Shown piece after piece: positions 1 to 6,054 of a stretch of 10,590 nucleotides of DNA. The notes under the pieces were generated by a model, which saw nothing but the letters and a program-made list of their open reading frames with translations, did not search any database and was not told the DNA's origin. Positions within the stretch are counted from its first letter, which is position 1, and each line of letters begins with the position of its first letter. The translations under genes and the position numbers were made by a program. This stretch comes from Boseongicola sp. SB0675_bin_26 (lineage in GTDB: Bacteria > Pseudomonadota > Alphaproteobacteria > Rhodobacterales > Rhodobacteraceae), in contig VYCX01000114.1 in the NCBI GenBank assembly GCA_009843725.1, positions 4,190 to 14,779 of the forward strand. Reading direction: 5' to 3'.

Positions 1-358
1 GGTCGGAAGCCGCTGCGCCGGTTGCGGCGATTCAAGCCGACATGGCGGATGAGCAGAGGGTGGCCGCGGGCACGGCAATCGCCGCAAGTGGCGGAAGCCT
101 CGCATCCACCGGGAATCCTGGCCACTTGGTTCCAGGCTGGCTTGCCAGCCGTGAAGAAGGGGTCTGGTCCCGGGAGCGAGGGAGCGTGCGACAGCGCTCC
201 CGCCGAAACCGTGCGGCTGGCTGCGCGTCGGCTTTCTGCCCTGCGGCAGAGCGGCGCGCTCGTCTTCCGGGCTTTGCGGAGTGACATGCTGCTCCAACGC
301 GTGCTGCCGATTCCGCTCACGGCCCGCCTGTTCGGCAGGCAACGCGCCCTCCATGCGA
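1..358. other. Left flank without a convincing gene
   Basis: No coding region here can be supported. One plus-strand frame is open from the left edge to a stop at 282-284 and begins with an Ala-rich, protein-like stretch, so it could be the tail of a gene that starts outside the window, but after about 45 codons its composition turns Arg/Cys-rich. A minus-strand frame is also open across about 1-300 and looks like non-coding GC-rich sequence. Three inverted repeats are visible: GGCTGG/CCAGCC at 135-150 (4-nt loop), GGGAGCG/CGCTCCC at 180-201 (8-nt loop) and GCCTG/CAGGC at 326-340 (5-nt loop). The last lies 19 bp beyond the nnrU stop and could mark the 3' end of that transcript, but no T-run follows it on either strand. 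Confidence 0.4.
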
Positions 359-904
359 TCAGCCAAACGGATTGTAGCCAAGCCACCCATGTACAATTGC
401 CGCGGCTGCGAAGACTGCAAGAGCGCCCGCGGCAGCCATGACCTCCTTGCGTGCCGGCACCGGCTCCGGGGTTGACCACTCCGGCACGGCGCGATTGATG
501 ACAGCAATTTCCGCAAGTGCCCAGGCCAGCAGACCGCCAAAGAGAACCAGCAAAGGCAGGTCGCCGTTCACGATGATGTGGGCGAACGCCCATAGCGCAA
601 ACCCGACAAGTTGCGGATGGCGGATGATGCGCGTGACTCCAGTCCGCAGCCCGCTCGCCGCAAACAGGTAGAAGGCAGCGAACACAACCAGGTTGTTGAT
701 CCCCACAAGCGCCGCCCCCGGATCCCAGTAGACCACGCTCTCGGCCATGCGGTAGCCGACCACCATCAAGGCCAAGGCGACGATCAAGGCCGCCGCCACA
801 AGCCCCTTGCCCGCCTTGCCCATTCGCTCGCGTCGTTCCGGAGCAATGCGCTTGAAGAGATGTGCCGCGCACCAAATCGCAAGTCCCACCACCAGCCAGA
901 TCAT
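359..904 (-). CDS. NnrU family membrane protein
   Basis: A 181-residue polytopic inner-membrane protein of the NnrU family. Hydrophobic segments lie at about residues 1-17, 34-52, 64-84, 97-112, 116-134 and 155-173. The family hallmark is seen as RHPQLVGF at 95-102, followed by WAFAH at 105-109 and NGD at 113-115; His96 and His109 fall in this block. The length fits the family (about 180-230 residues). NnrU was first described beside denitrification genes in Rhodobacter and linked to nitric oxide metabolism, but most homologues lie outside such clusters and the biochemical role is unsettled; nothing around this copy points to denitrification. The start is well supported: AGGAGG (917-912) sits 7 nt before ATG, reading on the minus strand. 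The stop is TGA at 361-359. Family assignment is strong; function is open. Confidence 0.9.
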   Translation of the reverse strand: MIWLVVGLAIWCAAHLFKRIAPERRERMGKAGKGLVAAALIVALALMVVGYRMAESVVYWDPGAALVGINNLVVFAAFYLFAASGLRTGVTRIIRHPQLVGFALWAFAHIIVNGDLPLLVLFGGLLAWALAEIAVINRAVPEWSTPEPVPARKEVMAAAGALAVFAAAAIVHGWLGYNPFG

Positions 905-1053
905 GTCTTTCCCTCCTGTCCCCTTGCCGTGCGCGCAAGCGACAGTTTTGCCGCAACTTGCCGCACCGCGTTCATGATGCAGTCATCCACGACCGCTGCA
1001 CCCTTGCCTTCGGCCTTTGCATCATCGAATGGCACAATCTTCCGTCGTGCCAT
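901..1053 (-). CDS. Possible 50-residue protein, overlaps the nnrU start
   Basis: A short ORF of 50 codons reads from ATG (1053-1051) to TGA (903-901). The stop overlaps the nnrU ATG in the sequence ATGA, the usual geometry of translational coupling, and the nnrU ribosome site lies inside its last codons. The peptide starts MARRKIVPFDDAKAEGKG and continues with an amphipathic stretch (about residues 20-40, VVDDCIMNAVRQVAAKL) and a basic tail. I do not recognise a family. Against it: the Shine-Dalgarno match is weak (AAGG about 10 nt upstream) and its third-position GC is lower than in the clear genes. In the same frame a TGA lies 9 codons upstream of the ATG (1080-1078), and beyond it the frame is again protein-like, so this may be the tail of a broken larger gene rather than an intact small one. 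Confidence 0.35.
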   Translation of the reverse strand: MARRKIVPFDDAKAEGKGAAVVDDCIMNAVRQVAAKLSLARTARGQEGKT

Positions 1054-2383
1054 GCCGATCTTGCCTTCAGTTGGCGATCATGTCGACAAGTCGCATTTTG
1101 CGAGTGAAGGCAAAAGTCGGAAATTGCTCCATTGTCGCTCGGACTCCAACGCGGCGAGCGTATCCATGGTACCGGCAAGATCCCTGGATTTTGCGGCAAG
1201 GGTTGCCTGGATCAATGCAGTTCCGGTGCCGCGCCAAGAAGGGTCGCCTTCGTTTCCACGGGCACGTTGAAGACGAACGCCATGGCCTCAGCGAGAGTCC
1301 CGAAGGGACGTCCGCCAATCCAGCTTCCTGCATCCCGGACCCGGCGCAGATCGGCTCGCATTCGCCAATGTCGGGGACTGCAGCAGCGCCGCCGATCATC
1401 CCGGCCGAGCAAGGTGATCGGATCGGCCTGCCCGACACCGAGGCCCTTGCCCTCAACCGCCACGTCATTGCCAAGGCATGGAACGAGCTTCCGCTACCGT
1501 TCTACCCCACCGCCCGCACGACTTCAGGCCGAGACTGGCTCCGCCGATGCCATTCGTACGGGACCGGAAGCGACTCCTCCAAGTTCTCCTTGGCGCTCCT
1601 GCCGCGTTCAGCGGGCTTCGCTCTGCCTGTTCGGAGCCATCGTGCGAAGAGACGGCGAACCGGAAGGTCGCGTTGCGGAGCGATGCCCATGACGCGACCG
1701 GCCTCGCGCGGTTGCTGTCCATTTTGCGAGAGTCTCGCGGGAGCGTTCGCACCGGGCACGTTTTTCATGCCGGAGCCAACTCCGGCACATGCCGTTCACG
1801 TGCGCCGGACGCCGCGTTGCGCGGTTAGCGCGAAGCCATGCGCCGCCGTGTCCGGGAATGGCAAGACCTGGCCCTGCCCGCACCGCGTTGCCACATCCAA
1901 CGCGGGCCGCAACGGCCAGGACAACGCAAATCGACTTTCGCGTGACGTCCCCGTTGAGGGCCCCTCGATGCCTTCGGTCATTGCACTCCAGGAATTCCGG
2001 AATGGAGTTGCGTTTCCGGCACCCGTTGGCGCGACGGCAGGGGGTTGCGCAACTCCTTACTGCAATGCGTTCCGCTCGCCGTACGGTCCCGACAAGGTCA
2101 AGAGCTTCAGCCCGAACCGATGCCAGACCACGCCCCCGATCCCAGGCCCGCGCTGCATCGGATGATGCCAAGCGCGTCTGCCGACCCTCCGCATGGCAAG
2201 AGAACAAGAAACTGACGAGAGGGATGGATTCAGCGCTGGCACGGCCTTGTGCCGCCGTCGCCCGGGGCGCAAGGCATTGCGCACCCTTCCTGTATCGGCG
2301 CATGAGTCCATGCGAGATGGTCACGACTTGCCATCCGCGACAGACATGCCAGAGTGGCGCCTGCTGACACAAAGGGGGATGAC
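1054..2383. other. Gene-free, hairpin-rich tract
   Basis: No convincing intact gene is seen over about 1.3 kb. Long open frames exist on both strands (1017-2165 plus; 1608-2429 minus), but their translations are heavy in Arg, Cys, His and Pro, have no recognisable domain and lack a good ribosome site. Inverted repeats read directly from the sequence include CCGATCATC/GGTGATCGG at 1392-1421 (one T-G pair), GGTCGCGT/ACGCGACC at 1666-1699 (18-nt spacer), TGCCGGAG/CTCCGGCA at 1768-1787 (CCAA loop) and CCGCGTTG/CAACGCGG at 1883-1905 (7-nt loop), plus the leader stems described separately. None is followed by a T-run that would make it an intrinsic terminator. On the minus strand at about 1078-1500, protein-like segments change frame. 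The tract may mix decayed coding DNA with the control region of the transporter operon. Confidence 0.5.
2238..2335 (+). promoter_or_regulatory. Stem-loop cluster upstream of the transporter operon
   Basis: Three stems lie 49-146 bp before the binding-protein ATG. GCCTTGTGCC (2244-2253) pairs with GGCGCAAGGC (2266-2275) over 10 bp with one T-G pair. CGCATG (2299-2304) pairs with CATGCG (2309-2314) around a 4-nt loop. GATGG (2316-2320) can pair with CCATC (2331-2335). GGCAC (2238-2242) can instead pair with GTGCC (2249-2253), which would break the first stem, so two exclusive folds exist. This could be a structured mRNA leader, but no promoter placing it inside the transcript was identified, and chance pairing is possible in GC-rich DNA. 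It matches no riboswitch I know. Confidence 0.25.
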
Positions 2384-3961
2384 ATGACAGCAAGAGCTTC
2401 AACCGGTGCGCTGGGTTTCCTATTGGCAACCGGCATCGCGGCCGGCACGCATGCCGAATCGTTCAGGTGGGCGGGCACCACCGACCCGCAGACGATGGAC
2501 CCGCATGCCGTGAGTTCGGCACCGGTTCTCGGCTTCCTGAACAACGTCTACGAGGGACTCGTGCGCCGTGGCAGGGACATGTCGATCGAGCCCGCGCTGG
2601 CCACGAACTGGGAGCCCATCGGCGACGGGGCGGGCTGGCGCTTCTTCCTTCGTGAGGGTGTCACGTTTCACGACGGAAGCGCGTTCAACGCCGACGACGT
2701 GATCTTTTCCTACGAACGCGCATCATCGGAAGCGTCGGACGTGCGCAGCTGGTTCGCGACCGTATCGGACGTTGCCAAGGTCGACGACTTCACGATTGAC
2801 ATCATGACCAACGTGCCGAACCCGATCTTCCCGGATTCGATCGCCAACTGGATGATGATGGATGCGGGCTGGGCCGAAGCGAACGGCGCGGCCCGGCCGG
2901 ACAAGGAATCGGGCAACCATGCCACGCTCAACGCCAATGGCACCGGCGCCTTCGTGCTGAGCGGCCGCCAGCCCGGACTGGAGACCGTTCTTCGGCCCTT
3001 CGGCGACTGGTGGGGCGAGGTCGAGCACAACATCACCGAAGCGACATTCCTGCCCATCCAGAACCCGGCCACGGCCGTCGCCGCCCTGCTCTCGGGAGAT
3101 GTCGACCTGATCAACCCGGTGCCAATCCAGGACGCAGAGCGGCTGTCCGGCCAGGACGCGGTCAAGGTCATCCGGGGCATCGAGGCCCGCGTCATCATGC
3201 TTGGCTTCGCCCACGAGGCGGAAGCCCTGAAATACGGCCCCAACACCGGCGATCCGAATCCTTTCAGGGACGTGCGGGTGCGTGAAGCCGTGGCAAGCGC
3301 GATCAACGTGCCTGCCATCCTGCAAACCATCATGCGCGGCAGCGCCGAACCGGCAAGCCAGCTTGTCAGCCCCGCGATGCGAGGCTTCTCCGCGGCAAAT
3401 GACATGCGCCCGGCATTCGATCCGGACCGTGCAAGGGCCTTGCTTGCCGAAGCCGGCTATCCCGACGGGTTCGGCTTCGGTCTCAAGTGTCCGAACGACC
3501 GCTACCTGAACGACGAGGCTGTCTGCCAGGCCGTCGTCGGCATGCTGGCCCAGGTGGGCATCGCGGCCGAACTCGACGCGATGCCGGTCCGCAACTACTG
3601 GCCGGAGCTGCGCGAGGACAACTATGACATGTACATGCTCGGCTGGTCGCCAGGCACCTTCGATCACGAGCATCCGGTCCGTTTCCTCGCGTCCACCCCG
3701 AACAGCGAGAAGAAGCTTGGCAGCTGGAACTTCGGGGGATACTCGAATGCCAGAATCGATGAGCTCCTGCCGATGATCCAGTCCGAGATCGACGACACCA
3801 AGCGGCAGGCGATGCTGGACGAGGTGACGGCGCTCTATCAGGACGAGCATGCCTACGTGACGATGTACGTCCAGCCGCTCGTATGGGGCGCCCAATCAAA
3901 TGTCGAACTGACGCAGCGACCGGACAACTTCTTCATCCTGCGTTGGGTGAGGGTCAACTGA
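2384..3961 (+). CDS. ABC importer substrate-binding protein, family 5 (DppA/OppA type)
   Basis: A 525-residue exported solute-binding protein (SBP_bac_5) that captures the substrate and delivers it to the permeases encoded downstream. The N-terminus is a short signal peptide: MTARAS, a hydrophobic core of about 14 residues, and a likely cleavage after THA at about residue 24. The mature start is typical of the family (FRWAGTTDPQTMDPHA), followed by NNVYEGLVRR, the FHDGSAFNADDVIFSYER block, GTGAFVLSGR and FRDVRVREAVASAI. Only two cysteines are present, Cys369 and Cys381, close enough to form a disulphide in the periplasm. ATG at 2384 was chosen over the in-frame GTG at 2354 because AAAGGGGG lies 5 nt upstream and the signal peptide begins there. 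First gene of the operon. Peptides, opines, nickel or glutathione-like ligands are all possible for this family; the ligand cannot be read from sequence. Confidence 0.93.
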   Translation: MTARASTGALGFLLATGIAAGTHAESFRWAGTTDPQTMDPHAVSSAPVLGFLNNVYEGLVRRGRDMSIEPALATNWEPIGDGAGWRFFLREGVTFHDGSAFNADDVIFSYERASSEASDVRSWFATVSDVAKVDDFTIDIMTNVPNPIFPDSIANWMMMDAGWAEANGAARPDKESGNHATLNANGTGAFVLSGRQPGLETVLRPFGDWWGEVEHNITEATFLPIQNPATAVAALLSGDVDLINPVPIQDAERLSGQDAVKVIRGIEARVIMLGFAHEAEALKYGPNTGDPNPFRDVRVREAVASAINVPAILQTIMRGSAEPASQLVSPAMRGFSAANDMRPAFDPDRARALLAEAGYPDGFGFGLKCPNDRYLNDEAVCQAVVGMLAQVGIAAELDAMPVRNYWPELREDNYDMYMLGWSPGTFDHEHPVRFLASTPNSEKKLGSWNFGGYSNARIDELLPMIQSEIDDTKRQAMLDEVTALYQDEHAYVTMYVQPLVWGAQSNVELTQRPDNFFILRWVRVN

Positions 3962-3980
3962 CCTTGCAGGCGCAGCAACG

Positions 3981-4004
3981 CCGGTCCGCCTCCGGGCGGG
4001 CCGG
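3981..4004 (+). promoter_or_regulatory. 10-bp stem-loop between binding-protein and permease genes
   Basis: CCGGTCCGCC (3981-3990) pairs with GGCGGGCCGG (3995-4004) over 10 bp with a single T-G pair and a TCCG loop. It sits in the 94-bp gap after the binding-protein stop. No T-run follows, so it is unlikely to be a full intrinsic terminator. In many ABC importer operons a stable hairpin here protects the 3' end of the binding-protein mRNA or partly stops transcription, so that more binding protein than membrane component is made; that role is inferred by analogy. Confidence 0.5.
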
Positions 4005-4055
4005 ATTCGCCCTCTGCCCGTGCCCCCTTCGCCGAGGCGCTCGCGGGGAAGCCAA

Positions 4056-5033
4056 GTGCTGAACTACATCATTCGCCGCATCTTCCAGTCCGTCGTGGTG
4101 CTGCTCATCGTCGGCCTCGTGGCGTTCTCCATGTTCCGCTTCGTGGGCGATCCGATCGACAACATGCTTGGCCAGGAGCGCACACAGGCCGACATCGAGC
4201 GCCTGCGTGCGCAACTCGGGCTCGATCAGCCGTTCCCCGTGCAATACTGGCGCTTTCTCGAGAACGCGGTGCAGGGCAATTTCGGCGTCAGTTACAGGCA
4301 GGGCCGCCCTGTGGCCGAGATCATTGCCGAACGCGCGCCTGCGACGCTGGAACTGGCAGCCGTCAGCGGTCTCTTCGCGATCGTGCTGGGCATCGGTCTC
4401 GGCGTCTTCACCGCGATTCGACGCGACGGCTGGGCCTCGAGCGTGATCATGACCGGATCGCTCATCGGCGTCAGTCTTCCCACGTTTCTCATAGGCATCC
4501 TGCTGATCTACGTCTTCTCGGTGGAACTCGACCTGCTTCCCAGTTTCGGGCGTGGCGACGTGGTCGATGTCGGCGGATGGTCGACCGGCCTTCTCACCGC
4601 GAGCGGCCTCAAGGCGCTAGTGCTGCCTGCAATCACGCTCGGCCTGTACCAGATGACGCTGATCATGCGGCTCGTGCGCGCCGAGATGCTCGAAGTTCTC
4701 CGGCAGGACTACATCAACTTTGCCCGCGCCAGGGGTCTCTCCGAGCGAGTCGTCAACTTCCGCCATGCGCTGAAAAACACGCTCGTCCCGGTCATCACCG
4801 TGACCGGCCTGCAGCTCGGCTCGATCATCGCCTTCGCGATCATCACCGAAACGGTGTTCCAGTGGCCAGGAGTCGGACTGCTCTTCATCAACGCAATCCA
4901 GTTCGTCGACATCCCGGTGATGGCGGCCTACCTCATGCTGATCTCTGTCATGTTCGTCGGCATCAATCTCCTGGTCGATCTCCTCTATGTCGCGATCGAC
5001 CCGCGGCTCCGCGGCGAAGGGAACGCGACATGA
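4056..5033 (+). CDS. ABC importer permease, DppB type
   Basis: A 325-residue inner-membrane permease of the binding-protein-dependent transport family, first of the two subunits forming the channel. The N-terminal anchor (LNYIIRRIFQSVVVLLIVG) followed by the periplasmic region with GLDQPFPVQYW (55-65) and GNFGVSY (74-80) is characteristic of DppB/OppB proteins. Membrane segments lie at about 12-30, 99-121, 132-153, 187-205, 243-265 and 292-314. The cytoplasmic EAA loop that docks on the ATPase is DYINFARARGLS at 218-229. GTG at 4056 is preferred because GGGGAA lies 5 nt upstream and the protein then begins as homologues do; an in-frame GTG at 4020 would add 12 unlikely residues. The end overlaps the next gene by 4 bp (ATGA). 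Confidence 0.92.
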   Translation: MLNYIIRRIFQSVVVLLIVGLVAFSMFRFVGDPIDNMLGQERTQADIERLRAQLGLDQPFPVQYWRFLENAVQGNFGVSYRQGRPVAEIIAERAPATLELAAVSGLFAIVLGIGLGVFTAIRRDGWASSVIMTGSLIGVSLPTFLIGILLIYVFSVELDLLPSFGRGDVVDVGGWSTGLLTASGLKALVLPAITLGLYQMTLIMRLVRAEMLEVLRQDYINFARARGLSERVVNFRHALKNTLVPVITVTGLQLGSIIAFAIITETVFQWPGVGLLFINAIQFVDIPVMAAYLMLISVMFVGINLLVDLLYVAIDPRLRGEGNAT

Positions 5034-5986
5034 CAAGCGTGCGCACCGCACCGCACCGGCACAACCCCATGGCCTTGCGGATCAGGGCGATGTGGCAAAG
5101 CGATCTGGCATGGGCGTTCCGGCGCTCGCCGGTCGCCATGGTCTCCTTCGTCGTGGTCGTGCTCCTGGTCTCGGGAGCCCTCCTTGCCCCGCTGATCGCG
5201 CCGCATGACCCGTTCGATCCCGCGACGCTGAACCTGATGAACGGGTTCACGGCGCCGGGCGCGCCGAACGCGTTCACCGGAGAGAGCTTCTGGCTCGGCA
5301 CTGACGATCAGGGCCGCGACGTCTTCTCGACCATTCTCTATGGCATGCGCATCTCGCTCCTGGTGGGCTTCGCAGCCGTATTGCTCGGCATGGCGATCGG
5401 AGTGACATTGGGCCTGATTGCCGGCTACCGTGGCGGCTGGACGGAAACGATCATCATGCGCGTCGCCGACGTGCAACTGACCTTCCCCGCGATTCTCGTC
5501 GCCATGCTCATCTTCGGCATCGCCAAGGGGTTCACGCCCGTCGAATACCGGGACCAGATCGCCATCTGGGTGCTGATTCTCGCGATCGGCCTCTCCGACT
5601 GGGTCCAGTTTGCCCGCGTCGTGCGTGGCGCGACGCTGGTCGAGACGAAGAAGGAATACGTGCAGGCCGCGCAGCTCATCGGCAGATCGGGAACCGCAAT
5701 CATGATCCGCCACATCCTGCCGAACGTCCTCTCGCCCGTGCTGGTGATCGCGACGATCTCGCTTGCGCTCGCCATCATCGCGGAGGCGACACTGTCCTTC
5801 CTCGGGGTCGGCGCGCCGCCTACACAGCCCTCGCTCGGCACGCTGATCCGGATCGGCCAGGGATTCCTGTTCTCCGGCGAATGGTGGATTCTCTTCTTCC
5901 CCGCCTGCACGCTGCTCGCGCTCGCACTCTCCGTGAATCTCCTCGGCGACTGGTTGCGCGACGCGCTGAACCCGAAGTTGAGATAG
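5030..5986 (+). CDS. ABC importer permease, DppC type
   Basis: A 318-residue inner-membrane permease, partner of the preceding subunit. It has the DppC/OppC layout: a cytoplasmic N-terminus with FRRSPVAMVSF (30-40), a first membrane segment at about 34-57, the conserved periplasmic PHDPFDP and LGTDDQGRDVFS (89-100), then membrane segments at about 107-131, 147-165, 178-198, 232-255 and 287-306. The EAA docking loop is EYVQAAQLIGRS (209-220), followed by RHILPNVLSP and the family block ATLSFLGVGAPPTQPSLG. The ATG overlaps the upstream stop, and GAAGGG lies 8 nt before it, indicating coupled translation that would balance the two permeases. The stop is TAG at 5984-5986. Family is certain; solute is not. 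Confidence 0.92.
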   Translation: MTSVRTAPHRHNPMALRIRAMWQSDLAWAFRRSPVAMVSFVVVVLLVSGALLAPLIAPHDPFDPATLNLMNGFTAPGAPNAFTGESFWLGTDDQGRDVFSTILYGMRISLLVGFAAVLLGMAIGVTLGLIAGYRGGWTETIIMRVADVQLTFPAILVAMLIFGIAKGFTPVEYRDQIAIWVLILAIGLSDWVQFARVVRGATLVETKKEYVQAAQLIGRSGTAIMIRHILPNVLSPVLVIATISLALAIIAEATLSFLGVGAPPTQPSLGTLIRIGQGFLFSGEWWILFFPACTLLALALSVNLLGDWLRDALNPKLR

Positions 5987-5988
5987 GC

Positions 5989-6054
5989 ATGGCACGGACC
6001 TGGATCTCGGCCAGCCGACAACCGCACCTCATGCCAGTGCCGGGCAACCGATGA
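5989..6054 (+). CDS. Possible 21-residue leader or coupling peptide
   Basis: A 21-codon ORF (MARTWISASRQPHLMPVPGNR) starts 2 bp after the upstream permease stop and ends with TGA at 6052-6054, inside the ATPase start (ATGA at 6051-6054). It thus fills the whole gap between the two genes. The ATPase itself has only a weak ribosome site (GGGC 5 nt before ATG), so ribosomes ending this short ORF could re-initiate on the ATPase. No good Shine-Dalgarno is seen for the micro-ORF either, and such an ORF can occur by chance. Confidence 0.2.
   Translation: MARTWISASRQPHLMPVPGNR

Noticed and set aside
1761..1787. Hairpin at 1768-1787 with an adjacent TTTTT as an intrinsic terminator
   Set aside because: The T-run lies before the stem on the plus strand and would read as A-run after it on the minus strand, so neither strand has a stem followed by U residues.
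1017..2165. Plus-strand ORF of 382 codons
   Set aside because: No recognisable domain, residue content rich in Arg, Cys, Ser and Pro, no Shine-Dalgarno sequence, and it begins opposite the small minus-strand ORF. It looks like a stop-poor GC-rich frame.
2354..2383. GTG at 2354 as the start of the binding protein
   Set aside because: It would place ten charged residues (APADTKGDD) in front of a clear signal peptide, and the ATG at 2384 has a strong purine-rich ribosome site at the right distance.
905..2383. tRNA or other structural RNA genes in the gene-free tract
   Set aside because: No T-loop consensus with matching acceptor stem was found by eye; the hairpins present do not assemble into a cloverleaf.
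1608..2429. Minus-strand ORF of 273 codons
   Set aside because: It runs opposite the start of the binding-protein gene, and its translation has excess Arg, Cys and His with no domain or membrane pattern.
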